DNA of 52,131 bases from a virus. Where the stretch lies: the IMG/VR virus record IMGVR_UViG_3300025697_000031, positions 1 through 52,131 of that record. One strand, written 5' to 3'. The translations under genes and the position numbers were made by a program. Position 1 is the stretch's first letter, and the number at the start of each line of letters is the position of its first letter. The notes below the pieces were generated by a model. That model saw only the letters and a list, made by a program, of their open reading frames with translations, made no database searches and was not told the origin of the DNA. This document shows positions 1-6,481 of this stretch, in pieces.

Positions 1-597
1 TTTTGCCTTAGTTCCATGTAAATGCAAGGTAATAGCTGAACCTTTCTCAGCTTCCCAGCACTTTCGGCAACTTCTGCAATCTCCTGCACAATCATAAACA
101 ATCTCATGATCTTCCCACCGATTATCCAATTCTTTCACATAAGCTATTGGAAAGTCAGTGTTTATGGGCATTCCTGCCCAAGCAGACATGATTGTATGGA
201 AGTTACTTGGAACTCCACAGAAGTCAAGAGAATATGCCTTAGTGAAGGCCATAAACTCAGTTTCTGGGAAAGACTCAGCAATTTCAGCCATAATGCCTAG
301 ATACTCCTGGTTTGGAATATCTCCTCCTACATGCCACCTGAAAAGCCCAGAAGTGCCGAGCTTTCCATGATTTAGCATATAAATGATGGAATCCCGATAG
401 GTTCTAGGAGATTGTTTGAACATCTCCCAGTTCCTATCCCAAGCTGCTTTAGTATGAGGAAACCTATTATAAATAGGTCGAGCATAGCACAACTCATGAC
501 AAAACCCTGAGTTTGGGCAGCTTTCAACAGGAACTACCGAAATATTGGCAATTCGACCTAACTTGCTGTTTTTCTCCGAGATTTTAACATGTGTCAC
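1..597 (-). CDS. GP88-like phage protein, C-terminus beyond window
   Basis: 199 codons are visible, open at the left edge. The start is a GTG at 597 that overlaps the TAG of the upstream gene, with GGAGG 8 nt upstream; ATG codons nearby are out of frame. Early residues contain a cysteine cluster (SCPNSGFCHELCYA) followed by an A-x5-N-type segment, and near residues 172-183 there is a second cluster (CAGDCRSCRKCW). This arrangement resembles the phage 'gene product 88' family, whose biochemical role is not established. It is the last visible gene of the leftward operon. Family call is by motif memory only; the cysteine spacing could also suit an iron-sulfur or zinc protein. Confidence 0.6.
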   Translation of the reverse strand, partial: MTHVKISEKNSKLGRIANISVVPVESCPNSGFCHELCYARPIYNRFPHTKAAWDRNWEMFKQSPRTYRDSIIYMLNHGKLGTSGLFRWHVGGDIPNQEYLGIMAEIAESFPETEFMAFTKAYSLDFCGVPSNFHTIMSAWAGMPINTDFPIAYVKELDNRWEDHEIVYDCAGDCRSCRKCWEAEKGSAITLHLHGTKAK

Positions 598-917
598 TAA
601 TTTATCCTCCAATCTGTGATTTTTCCTCTCATTACACTAGAAGCCGTGTATTGCTCGTCATCTGTCAGCAAAGCTGCATCAAACAAGCGCAACATATTGT
701 TTTCTAGGTCAAGATAGGAACCTTCAAATGAACTATGCCAAACATCATGATTTCTCTGACAAAGTAGGAAACCATCTGATGTTACGCTAACACTTGTGAT
801 TTTTGGGTCAGTATAAGCAACATCGCATATAAACCCCACAAATGCAGCCATTTTAGGTGACATCTCGCTAAATCTAGCAGGATGTAGTTTATTCACTATG
901 GATTCAGGCATTTTCAT
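597..917 (-). CDS. hypothetical protein, 106 aa
   Basis: Unrecognised soluble protein. The start at 917 is chosen over an in-frame ATG at 923 because the AGGTGG ribosome binding site lies 7 nt from 917 but only 1 nt from 923, and because 917 makes an ATGA overlap with the upstream stop. No membrane segment or clear motif; the central part has alternating hydrophobic residues (ITSVSVTSDGFLLC) suggesting beta strands. It is translationally coupled to both neighbours, so it probably shares their expression in the leftward operon. Confidence 0.75.
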   Translation of the reverse strand: MKMPESIVNKLHPARFSEMSPKMAAFVGFICDVAYTDPKITSVSVTSDGFLLCQRNHDVWHSSFEGSYLDLENNMLRLFDAALLTDDEQYTASSVMRGKITDWRIN

Positions 918-1135
918 GACCATACCACCTTTTCATGCTTAATCTCAGTACTTTCCACATCTACTCCTAAGAATGCACAGATTTCATCATTTCCTCCTAG
1001 ACGCTGGGATTCTTCAATAACTTTCCCTGCAATCCGCGAGTAATGAATAAGAAGTTGCTGTTCTTCATATATCTCATCAACTTCTCTGTAATTCCACGCA
1101 GTTTCACCGACAAATCGGAAGATTAGTAAGAACAT
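914..1135 (-). CDS. hypothetical protein, 73 aa
   Basis: Small acidic protein, unrecognised. Start supported by AAGGAGG 8 nt upstream; its first 13 nt overlap the end of the upstream gene and its stop overlaps the next start (ATGA). Predicted mostly helical (YREVDEIYEEQQLLIHYS). Function unknown. Confidence 0.75.
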   Translation of the reverse strand: MFLLIFRFVGETAWNYREVDEIYEEQQLLIHYSRIAGKVIEESQRLGGNDEICAFLGVDVESTEIKHEKVVWS

Positions 1136-1359
1136 GTGGGTTCCTCCTTAAGATCAACAGTTTTGATGTAACCTACCTCAATTCCATTGGAATCTACTAT
1201 AGGCCAGCATCTTTCACCATCAGTCCCTAACATTGCCGCAGTTTCAGTGTAATCTATGATTCTCTCACACATTCCACTCATTTCACTGCGAACATCCGAG
1301 AAGTTTGCATTAAATGCATCATTCTCTAAGGAAATCACCAATTCGATTGACTTGTACAT
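1123..1359 (-). CDS. hypothetical protein, 78 aa
   Basis: Unrecognised. GAAGGAG precedes the ATG by 5 nt. The protein begins with a hydrophobic strand (YKSIELVISL) and has a conserved-looking central helix with a cysteine. Its 5' untranslated sequence (1360-1394) contains CAATCTGTGGT and GTGTATTGC, which recur near 610-656 just ahead of the GP88-like gene, so its leader may be a duplicated expression signal. It lies immediately left of the first inverted-repeat-bracketed cassette. Confidence 0.7.
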   Translation of the reverse strand: MYKSIELVISLENDAFNANFSDVRSEMSGMCERIIDYTETAAMLGTDGERCWPIVDSNGIEVGYIKTVDLKEEPTCSY

Positions 1360-1394
1360 AATTCTCCTTCAATCTGTGGTAAGATGTGTATTGC

Positions 1395-1426
1395 CCTTAC
1401 AATCTGCATAATTCTGCCAACTACCA
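1395..1426. repeat. inverted repeat, cassette 1, downstream arm
   Basis: 32 nt arm whose reverse complement recurs at 1908-1939 with 3 differences in 32. The two arms bracket the single gene at 1447-1893. Core on the minus strand: GCAGAATTATGCAGATTGTA. Confidence 0.85.
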
Positions 1427-1446
1427 GCTTTTTGTAACAGTTAAAG

Positions 1447-1893
1447 CTAGACTATCTTAACATTCGCTTCAATAAAGCGGTTTCTAGTCTGTTCTGCCCA
1501 AACTTCATACTTTTCCTGATTCTTGTCCAGATCCTCATATACTCTCTGAGAAATCCTTGAAAGCTCTATGAATCCAGTAGTTGTTAGACAATTCCCATGA
1601 ATTCTCTTGTAAAAGATGGGAAATGCACCTAAAACACGGTAAATGACTAGGTGTTTGCCTAAGCAGCACAGTTCTGCTGTACTTAGGCGTTTTGTGCTAC
1701 ATTGTAGCCAAACTCCCCATGAATCCCATTCTTTCAATGGAATATTGTTGAGTAGATGATCTTCTAGGTATTTCTCCAGAAGATACTCATATTCTCCCAT
1801 AGGATGATGAGATGTAGGGGTAAATCCGGTAAGCTCTGCAAGTTCAGCATATTTCCTGTAATGATCTTCAGTTGTAGGATGTGCTATCAACAT
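1447..1893 (-). CDS. hypothetical protein, 148 aa (cassette 1)
   Basis: Unrecognised. The reading frame extends upstream to 1971, but the ATG at 1893 has CAGGAG 7 nt before it, and the extension would run through the inverted repeat arm 1908-1939, so 1893 is preferred. The product (MLIAHPTTEDHYRKYAEL...) is mixed alpha/beta with two cysteines in CC and no membrane segment. It is the only gene in its cassette, bracketed by matched inverted repeats. Function unknown. Confidence 0.7.
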   Translation of the reverse strand: MLIAHPTTEDHYRKYAELAELTGFTPTSHHPMGEYEYLLEKYLEDHLLNNIPLKEWDSWGVWLQCSTKRLSTAELCCLGKHLVIYRVLGAFPIFYKRIHGNCLTTTGFIELSRISQRVYEDLDKNQEKYEVWAEQTRNRFIEANVKIV

Positions 1894-1907
1894 ATCGCAA
1901 CTCCTGT

Positions 1908-1939
1908 TGGTAATTGGCAGGATTATGCAGGTTGTAAGG
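1908..1939. repeat. inverted repeat, cassette 1, upstream arm
   Basis: 32 nt, reverse complement of 1395-1426 with 3 transitions. Lies just upstream of the start codon of the cassette 1 gene and 5 nt from the arm of cassette 2. Confidence 0.85.
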
Positions 1940-1944
1940 TATTT

Positions 1945-1977
1945 GCCTATAAAATGCATCATTCTACTCATTATGCT
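1945..1977. repeat. inverted repeat, cassette 2, downstream arm
   Basis: 33 nt arm; its reverse complement is at 2786-2818 with 3 differences. Shares the core ATGATGCA-N2-TTATA with the arms of cassette 3 but matches its own partner best. Confidence 0.85.
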
Positions 1978-1997
1978 ATACTTTGCTCAGGTTGTGC

Positions 1998-2750
1998 TTA
2001 CTTCACTGTAGGTCTGATCCAAACAATGTGTTTCCAATCTCTTACGTACAAATCAGCGAAAAGCACTTCGCTTTTATGTTCTTCTATCCAAACATCCGCT
2101 TCTTCCCTTGTTTCAAACATGATTGAACCATCTTCACCGAAATCCACTGAAGCATATGCAATCATATAGTTTTCTGTGAGAAGTGCATCATTTGTAGGAG
2201 AAACTGCTGGTTTCGCCTTCTTTATAGGAGAAACCATTAGCTTCTGTCCTAGCGTATTCACGACCCATTGGGCTGCTAGCTTTAAGGACATTCTAGGAGT
2301 AATTGCTACAAGCGAGTGGATTGAAGCAGTTTCCCAGAAATCTTTGCGGTTATCAGGGGTAAATACTTGAATCTCCCACTTTGTAGGAGAAATGAATACT
2401 CTATAAAAGAATTCAATATCTCCATGCAGAAACTCCCTACAACCATTAGGTTCTATTTCAAAATGCTTAGGATCAGCAGCAACTATGTAATTCACCGCTT
2501 TTGCACTACTAAACAATGAATCATAGTAGTGTCCGCTGAATCCACTTAGATCCTCATGATAGCTGAGGTAATCTCCTACAATACCAGCCATTCCACTACC
2601 ATATGCTCTAATCAGCACAGGTATCATGTTTTCTGGGTAACCATCACAATGATGATACAAAACAATGGATTTATCCCAGAATGTCTTGGCTTCGCCGGTA
2701 TTCCAATCATTTCCTTCAAAAACTAGTTGAACTTGGCATCTTGTACTCAT
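1998..2750 (-). CDS. hypothetical protein, 250 aa (cassette 2)
   Basis: Largest gene of the leftward block. AAGGAG precedes the ATG. The N-terminus (MSTRCQVQLV ... LYHHCDGYPENMIPV, residues 1-46) has the MSTRCQ and HxDGYP signatures of a phage protein family that I recall only as uncharacterised. The middle is mixed alpha/beta; residues about 172-188 form a lysine/proline-rich linker (PIKKAKPAVSP) followed by a C-terminal domain of about 60 residues (EEADVWIEEHKSEVLFADLYV). The gene fills its cassette exactly between arms 1945-1977 and 2786-2818. Role unknown; position suggests host takeover. Confidence 0.8.
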   Translation of the reverse strand: MSTRCQVQLVFEGNDWNTGEAKTFWDKSIVLYHHCDGYPENMIPVLIRAYGSGMAGIVGDYLSYHEDLSGFSGHYYDSLFSSAKAVNYIVAADPKHFEIEPNGCREFLHGDIEFFYRVFISPTKWEIQVFTPDNRKDFWETASIHSLVAITPRMSLKLAAQWVVNTLGQKLMVSPIKKAKPAVSPTNDALLTENYMIAYASVDFGEDGSIMFETREEADVWIEEHKSEVLFADLYVRDWKHIVWIRPTVK

Positions 2751-2785
2751 TTTGCTCCTTTTTGCAGCAATTGCTGCAGTTCTTA

Positions 2786-2818
2786 AGCATAATGAGTAGG
2801 ATGATGCAGATTATAGGC
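2786..2818. repeat. inverted repeat, cassette 2, upstream arm
   Basis: 33 nt partner of 1945-1977. Only 4 nt separate it from the cassette 3 arm at 2823, so the two neighbouring arms can also form a local hairpin around a TTCG loop. Confidence 0.85.
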
Positions 2819-2822
2819 GTTC

Positions 2823-2856
2823 GACGTATAAAGTGCATCATTCTGCCCATTTGTAG
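2823..2856. repeat. inverted repeat, cassette 3, downstream arm
   Basis: 34 nt; reverse complement recurs at 3436-3469 with 31 of 34 positions matching. Brackets the two genes at 2873-3416. Confidence 0.85.
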
Positions 2857-2872
2857 CTATTTGTCCTATGTT

Positions 2873-3136
2873 TTACGACCTTCTCACACAAAAACCTTGC
2901 TCTTCATCGAACTTAAAGGTTTTGCTGATAAACCGTATGAAACTGCCATCTCTGTGCCTAACTGGAGAGGTTCTGCTAAATTCGGCCCACTCTAAGTAGG
3001 ATTGATTAGCTTCGAACCATTTATCCGCAAGTTCGGCAGTCGCAAATGTTTTCACCTTGAAATCGCCAGAATTGGGGCGAATCGGTGCATTTCTAGCCAA
3101 AGATGTTACAATATACAACCTTCCATCATGAAGCAT
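2873..3136 (-). CDS. hypothetical protein, 87 aa, Trp-containing small-protein family (cassette 3)
   Basis: ACTAGGAG precedes the ATG. The sequence follows a pattern seen in four further genes to its right: an N-terminal strand (LYIVTSL), then F-x4-x-A-x-K-W (FATAELADKWFEAN, near residues 31-44) and an aromatic patch (YLEWAEF). It overlaps the upstream gene at 3126. Basic C-terminus (VRRS). Function unknown; the family is restricted here to the leftward block. Confidence 0.75.
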   Translation of the reverse strand: MLHDGRLYIVTSLARNAPIRPNSGDFKVKTFATAELADKWFEANQSYLEWAEFSRTSPVRHRDGSFIRFISKTFKFDEEQGFCVRRS

Positions 3137-3416
3137 TAGCTTCTCCTAGTTTCTCGCAGATTTCCTCATAATATGGGATTCCCCACGGAGTTCTAGTAGA
3201 AAGACTGCCATCTTCATTGAAACCCCTAGAAAAACAGAGTTTCTCATCAATCATGCCAACAGTTGATACAGTTGTGCATAATTGATGGCAACTTACCCAT
3301 TTCATGCCTAACCTGTTCTTATCGACCCAGAAGTAGGCGGAATAAGGAGTATTGAAGCACTTTGAGCATTTTACCTCATCTTTGAACATTTCATATCTTA
3401 ATATGAACACTCTCAT
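3126..3416 (-). CDS. hypothetical protein, 96 aa (cassette 3)
   Basis: AGAGGAG precedes the start. The N-terminus (MRVFILRYEM) is a strand; residues about 18-21 are CSKC and two further cysteines occur at about 44 and 48, so a zinc site is possible but spacing is not canonical. First gene of cassette 3, and its stop overlaps the next start. No recognised family. Confidence 0.75.
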   Translation of the reverse strand: MRVFILRYEMFKDEVKCSKCFNTPYSAYFWVDKNRLGMKWVSCHQLCTTVSTVGMIDEKLCFSRGFNEDGSLSTRTPWGIPYYEEICEKLGEANAS

Positions 3417-3435
3417 TCTTTGCTCCTCTTTTATC

Positions 3436-3469
3436 CTACAAAAGGGCAGAATGATGCAAATTATACGTC
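3436..3469. repeat. inverted repeat, cassette 3, upstream arm
   Basis: 34 nt partner of 2823-2856. On the minus strand it contains TATAAT, so it may also include a -10 element, but no convincing -35 lies 16-18 nt upstream. Confidence 0.85.
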
Positions 3470-3484
3470 TTTTCCATAGTTATC

Positions 3485-3513
3485 AGTTAGATTCCCCATT
3501 TTGCCCTATATCC
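3485..3513. repeat. inverted repeat, cassette 4, downstream arm
   Basis: 29 nt; pairs with 4469-4497 (26 of 29 identical as reverse complement). In a leftward transcript two of the three differences become G-U pairs. Sequence family differs from the other arms (core TTGCCCTATATCC). Confidence 0.85.
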
Positions 3514-3525
3514 GCCTTGTTTGTC

Positions 3526-3636
3526 CTAGTATCCTATAACTTGCTGCAGGATACCCCATTTTACAAGCATCTTGCGGATAAACTTGCAGGTTTTGCTACC
3601 TATCGGTTGAATCTCGTTGATTTCAATACGTTTCAT
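3526..3636 (-). CDS. small hypothetical protein, 36 aa (cassette 4)
   Basis: Short ORF (MKRIEINEIQPIGSKTC...) whose ATG follows the upstream TGA directly (TGAATG) and has GAGGAG 5 nt before it. Basic, possibly helical. The last gene of cassette 4; it ends 12 nt before the cassette's inverted repeat arm. Support is the strong ribosome binding site and tight packing; no homology recognised. Confidence 0.6.
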   Translation of the reverse strand: MKRIEINEIQPIGSKTCKFIRKMLVKWGILQQVIGY

Positions 3637-3846
3637 TCACTTCTCCTCACTTTCATCTGTTTTGAGGATTTTATAGGTGGCACACCCTTTTTCGGCATGA
3701 AATCCTGTAATTTCCTTCAAAATCCAGTAAACATGGTGACGACCATGAGAAGTTATCCATTTCTCCGCAAAGACCAGAGAATGAAATAGCTCTACATAGA
3801 CGCACCTTGAATTGCGTGTTTTGTAGCAGACTACGTGAGTAATCAT
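3637..3846 (-). CDS. hypothetical protein, 69 aa, Trp-containing small-protein family (cassette 4)
   Basis: Shares with its neighbours an N-terminal strand ending in a YK pair (VVCYKTRN), an F-x-A-E-K-W motif (LVFAEKWITSH, about residues 24-34), an aromatic patch (YWIL) and a C-terminal strand. AGGAAG precedes the ATG, and the gene overlaps its upstream neighbour by 4 nt. Function unknown. Confidence 0.75.
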   Translation of the reverse strand: MITHVVCYKTRNSRCVYVELFHSLVFAEKWITSHGRHHVYWILKEITGFHAEKGCATYKILKTDESEEK

Positions 3847-4046
3847 GAGTACTTCCTAGAAGCGATTCTAAACTGCACAGCTTTACTTTCTTCTGTGAGT
3901 TTATATTCGTTGTCATACAATTCCCACCATTCCAAGGACTTTGCATAGAAAAGTAGGAGATTGTAGGCTTCGCTCGTAGAATCACATTCCATTGCTTGAA
4001 TTGTCTCATGATCTATCAGTTTGAACCAGACTATGTAATGTTTCAT
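3843..4046 (-). CDS. hypothetical protein, 67 aa, Trp-containing small-protein family (cassette 4)
   Basis: Same layout as the flanking genes: IVWFKL strand, a central A-containing helix and an EWWELYD aromatic patch about residues 38-44. Overlaps both neighbours by 4 nt (ATGA type), indicating translational coupling. Unrecognised outside this cluster. Confidence 0.75.
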   Translation of the reverse strand: MKHYIVWFKLIDHETIQAMECDSTSEAYNLLLFYAKSLEWWELYDNEYKLTEESKAVQFRIASRKYS

Positions 4047-4240
4047 GATATTCCCTCCGAATCTACGAAGATATGTGAATGACTACCATCTTTTGTGCAA
4101 ACCTCCCCAATCTCCCACAAAGTCCACCAAATCGGCTTACTTTGCAGTTTAACTAGGAACTTGTATGCACAACTCGCAGAAACGAACGTAAGTACCTTAG
4201 AATCATTATCTTCCATTAGCCTGTAGATTAACATATGCAT
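4043..4240 (-). CDS. hypothetical protein, 65 aa, Trp-containing small-protein family (cassette 4)
   Basis: Starts MHMLIYRL; an alternative ATG lies two codons in. A TAGGAG site lies upstream. Family features: central helix (CAYKFLVKL), WW pair (IWWTLWEI, about residues 37-44) and a C-terminal strand. Coupled to the downstream gene. Function unknown. Confidence 0.75.
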   Translation of the reverse strand: MHMLIYRLMEDNDSKVLTFVSASCAYKFLVKLQSKPIWWTLWEIGEVCTKDGSHSHIFVDSEGIS

Positions 4241-4252
4241 TTCCCATCACTC

Positions 4253-4450
4253 CTAGTATGTTCGTTCAGATTCTACGAAATCAAACAAGATTTCACCAGC
4301 AATTGATACAATCTTGTTGGAGTTGCTATAACTCCACCATTGTAAGTAGTCTCTGCATGAATCAACCCACTTCTCTGCGAAGTACTGGTTAATGAATACT
4401 TTCGACTGAATCTTACTGCGTTTGCCGGTTTTGTACTGTAAAAGAGTCAT
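4253..4450 (-). CDS. hypothetical protein, 65 aa, Trp-containing small-protein family (cassette 4)
   Basis: First gene of the leftward block, next to the control region. Ribosome binding sequence GGAGGTAGGAGCA precedes ATG. Family pattern is clearest here: LLQYKTGK, YFAEKWVDS, LQWWSYS, then a C-terminal strand (EILFDFVES). The upstream inverted repeat arm 4469-4497 lies between it and the control region. Function unknown; a transcript from the control region would express it first. Confidence 0.75.
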   Translation of the reverse strand: MTLLQYKTGKRSKIQSKVFINQYFAEKWVDSCRDYLQWWSYSNSNKIVSIAGEILFDFVESERTY

Positions 4451-4468
4451 TGCTCCTACCTCCTATTA

Positions 4469-4497
4469 GGATATAGGGCAAGATGGGAAACCTAACT
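4469..4497. repeat. inverted repeat, cassette 4, upstream arm
   Basis: 29 nt partner of 3485-3513. Its outer part (CTAACTA, 4492-4498) can alternatively pair with TAGTTAG at 4524-4530. Confidence 0.85.
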
Positions 4498-4782
4498 AAT
4501 TTCTCAGTGTTTCTACTACAATCTAGTTAGTTTCATGAGATAGCCCTCATGTTGACGACGTTTCGTTAACTTTGATTGATTCTACCTGCGAATCATTCAT
4601 TGTAGACCACTATCATCTAGAAGGCTATATCTAAGTGGATTATCCTATAAAGCCGGATTCTCCAGCTGAAATACAGATTGTTGAATATGTTCTGAGTAGC
4701 TTGCCCCAAACATCTGAGAACAAGCGAGGAGCTATGGAAACCCCTCTATTATGTGCAGGAACAACGATAGTTGCGTCTCATC

Positions 4783-4859
4783 TCCTCTTTTCTAGGAGGA
4801 ATCCACCTTTTCAGTGGACGTTGTTCATATAATGGGCATAATCCCCGTTTTCTAGGGGA
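4783..4859 (+). repeat. three tandem short hairpins with matched stems
   Basis: Three hairpins share the form TCCNC-loop-GNGGA: TCCTC/GAGGA (4783-4800), TCCAC/GTGGA (4802-4818) and TCCCC/GGGGA (4842-4859). All loops contain TTTTC. The central stem base covaries (T-A, A-T, C-G), which suggests RNA or cruciform structure under selection. Confidence 0.6.
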
Positions 4860-5108
4860 AGCTCATAGTTTCTGCTGTAAATGACCGTTAACCTGTTAAC
4901 CGTCTCATGATTTTATCCGCACGTGTTAGGCTGCCAGTAGTGACTTAAGACCGTTTACTCTGGCATTGAGGGCGTTTGATTGACGCACTGTAACCGGTGT
5001 ACTTATGGACCTGTTAGGGCGGTTATACACTGTCCACGCGATACTCATGAGCAAGTCAACTTGTCAATGAACCGATAAGAGTATCCATCTTAACGAAGAC
5101 ATCTCAAT

Positions 5109-5164
5109 GGTCAGCTGTCCTATACAGAGGAGACATGTGTCCATGCTAGAGAGGACAGTTGTCC
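5109..5164. promoter_or_regulatory. three GAC-N4-GTC operators at 22 bp spacing
   Basis: GGTCAGCTGTCC at 5109, AGACATGTGTCC at 5131 and GGACAGTTGTCC at 5153 start exactly 22 bp apart, that is about two helical turns. A looser copy (GGGACGATGTCCC) is at 5253. The same palindrome type occurs upstream of several phage promoters, so this is probably a binding array for a phage or host (LexA-like?) regulator. Confidence 0.65.
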
Positions 5165-5440
5165 TTGATCCTGTACGTGTGGGCAGTACAATAACGCCGT
5201 CCTATATAGGTGAGCATGATCCACCTAACTTTGCTTGAATCTATATAGATCTGGGACGATGTCCCTATATCCCCTCATTTATATTACACTGTGGTTAGTA
5301 CTAGTGGAGAGAGGGAGGCGCTGGGAGTTTCTATTATAAACTAGGAGAAATGAGGCGATAGGTTAGCTAAGCAGTGGACTAAGTAGAGTAGAAGTCAATT
5401 TCTCTAGATAGGATAAGGGATACGCTCATTGACTTGAGTA

Positions 5441-5465
5441 CACTGTATACCAAATGCATACAGTG
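5441..5465. promoter_or_regulatory. 8 bp inverted repeat, candidate operator
   Basis: CACTGTAT and ATACAGTG flank a 9 nt centre. No coding sequence covers it. Size and symmetry fit a dimeric repressor site. Confidence 0.45.
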
Positions 5466-5666
5466 CCATCACGTCACACCTAAGTTAGTTCAATCAGTTC
5501 AATCATAACTGAAACTATTGAAACATAGGAGAAATCGACCAATAGTACTCGCATCATAAGTATGAGGAATGTTGCGAGCGCTAAAATAAAATCGCTATAA
5601 CATAGATCAGAATAGCGCTTTAGCGATTGAACAACTCCAAATAGCACGAACAAGACGCAACAACTC

Positions 5667-5700
5667 CCGATAATAGGCCCATTATCGGCTGTTTCTTTCC
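5667..5700. terminator. hairpin, possible weak terminator
   Basis: Perfect 8 bp stem CCGATAAT/ATTATCGG with a 6 nt loop, followed by a pyrimidine-rich CTGTTTCTTTCC. It could end a rightward transcript, but the T tract is interrupted. Confidence 0.4.
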
Positions 5701-5976
5701 TATATTCTAATTGATTGTAGTTAATTGTGATTGAATAGGCCGCCCCTGGGCATCCCCTCCCATACGATAACGCGAGCTACCCTACACTTACGTCACATCT
5801 CCCATTTTCCCGACTCTTCACCCATTAAGCTTTACCATAAACATTCAATCAAAGTTAAAAATCTGTCAGTACTTTACGGAGTCGTAATCTCGCATCCATA
5901 GACCTGCAGGAAAATATAATTTTGAGGATTCTCAGACTCTCTACCCATTCCATCTCCTATAACACAGTAAACCGAC

Positions 5977-6005
5977 TTGACGGTTGCAACAACTTGTGCT
6001 ATAAT
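5977..6005 (+). promoter_or_regulatory. sigma70-type promoter
   Basis: TTGACG, 17 nt, TATAAT; the -35 is preceded by ACCGAC as in other promoters of this phage. It reads into the endonuclease VII gene at 6026 with a leader of about 14 nt carrying TTAGGAGG. Confidence 0.9.
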
Positions 6006-6025
6006 AGCAGTTAGGAGGAATTACA

Positions 6026-6481
6026 ATGACCAAGAAAAGCATGCCGATTGAAGAACTAGCAGAATTATACTACGGAGATGAGAAGGCATCACTGAGAGAG
6101 CTAGGTGCTATTGAGGGCGTTCATAAAACTACCATTAAACGTAGGTTGGAACGCAACGGATACAAGGTTCGTAAAATGGGTCCAATGCGAGGAAGAAAGT
6201 CCAAATTGCCTCTCAGCTTGAAGGAGAGGGCAGAGACGCTGAAGTATCTTTACGGTATGACGTTTGACGATTACGATAGAATGTACAAGGAACAACTAGG
6301 AGGTTGCGCTATTTGCGGCAAAGAGATTCCATCTACTTGGAAAATGGGAGTCCACATTGACCATGATCATAAAACTGGCAAGGTTCGTGGTTTGCTATGC
6401 AGGGCATGCAATCACGGCCTCGGAAATTTCAACGACAACGGGAATACTTTATTATCAGCATGGGAATATCTTGATCGTTGA
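6026..6481 (+). CDS. recombination endonuclease VII-like nuclease with N-terminal HTH
   Basis: 151 aa. Residues 1-50 form a helix-turn-helix-like segment (VHKTTIKRRLERNGY, 32-46). Residues about 70-150 match the phage endonuclease VII family: zinc ligands C94-x2-C97 and C125-x2-C128 around the catalytic HIDHDHKTGKVRG (110-122). In T4 such enzymes resolve branched DNA during packaging; this one is a small variant and could equally act as a nicking or homing nuclease. First rightward gene, driven by the promoter at 5977. The HTH is duplicated in the next gene. Confidence 0.85.
   Translation: MTKKSMPIEELAELYYGDEKASLRELGAIEGVHKTTIKRRLERNGYKVRKMGPMRGRKSKLPLSLKERAETLKYLYGMTFDDYDRMYKEQLGGCAICGKEIPSTWKMGVHIDHDHKTGKVRGLLCRACNHGLGNFNDNGNTLLSAWEYLDR

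Larger units (their letters stand above)
4451..6025. other. divergent intergenic control region, possible origin
   Basis: About 1.57 kb with no ORF that has a ribosome binding site and plausible codon content. It separates leftward from rightward genes. It holds many inverted repeats: TGATTC/GAATCA near 4577-4594, paired GTTAAC at 4887 and 4895, TAGGTG/CACCTA at 5207-5227, the perfect palindrome ATCTATATAGAT near 5240, CACTGTAT/ATACAGTG at 5441-5465, an AGCGCTAAA-type repeat near 5578-5625, and CCGATAAT/ATTATCGG at 5667-5688. Direct repeats of AGTTCAATC occur near 5488. The density of palindromes suggests operators, an origin, or both; neither is proven. Confidence 0.6.

Noticed and set aside
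3436-3469. TATAAT inside the cassette 3 (and cassette 2) upstream arms as the cassette promoter
   Set aside because: No acceptable -35 at 16-18 nt in either case; the sequence is explained by the inverted repeat.
4635-4832. 65 aa rightward ORF in the control region
   Set aside because: GTG start without ribosome binding site, runs through the tandem hairpins, and has no plausible protein character.
5578-5625. AGCGCTAAA-type inverted repeat as a defined replication origin
   Set aside because: Imperfect and without iterons, DnaA-like boxes or a recognised initiator gene; described only as part of the control region.
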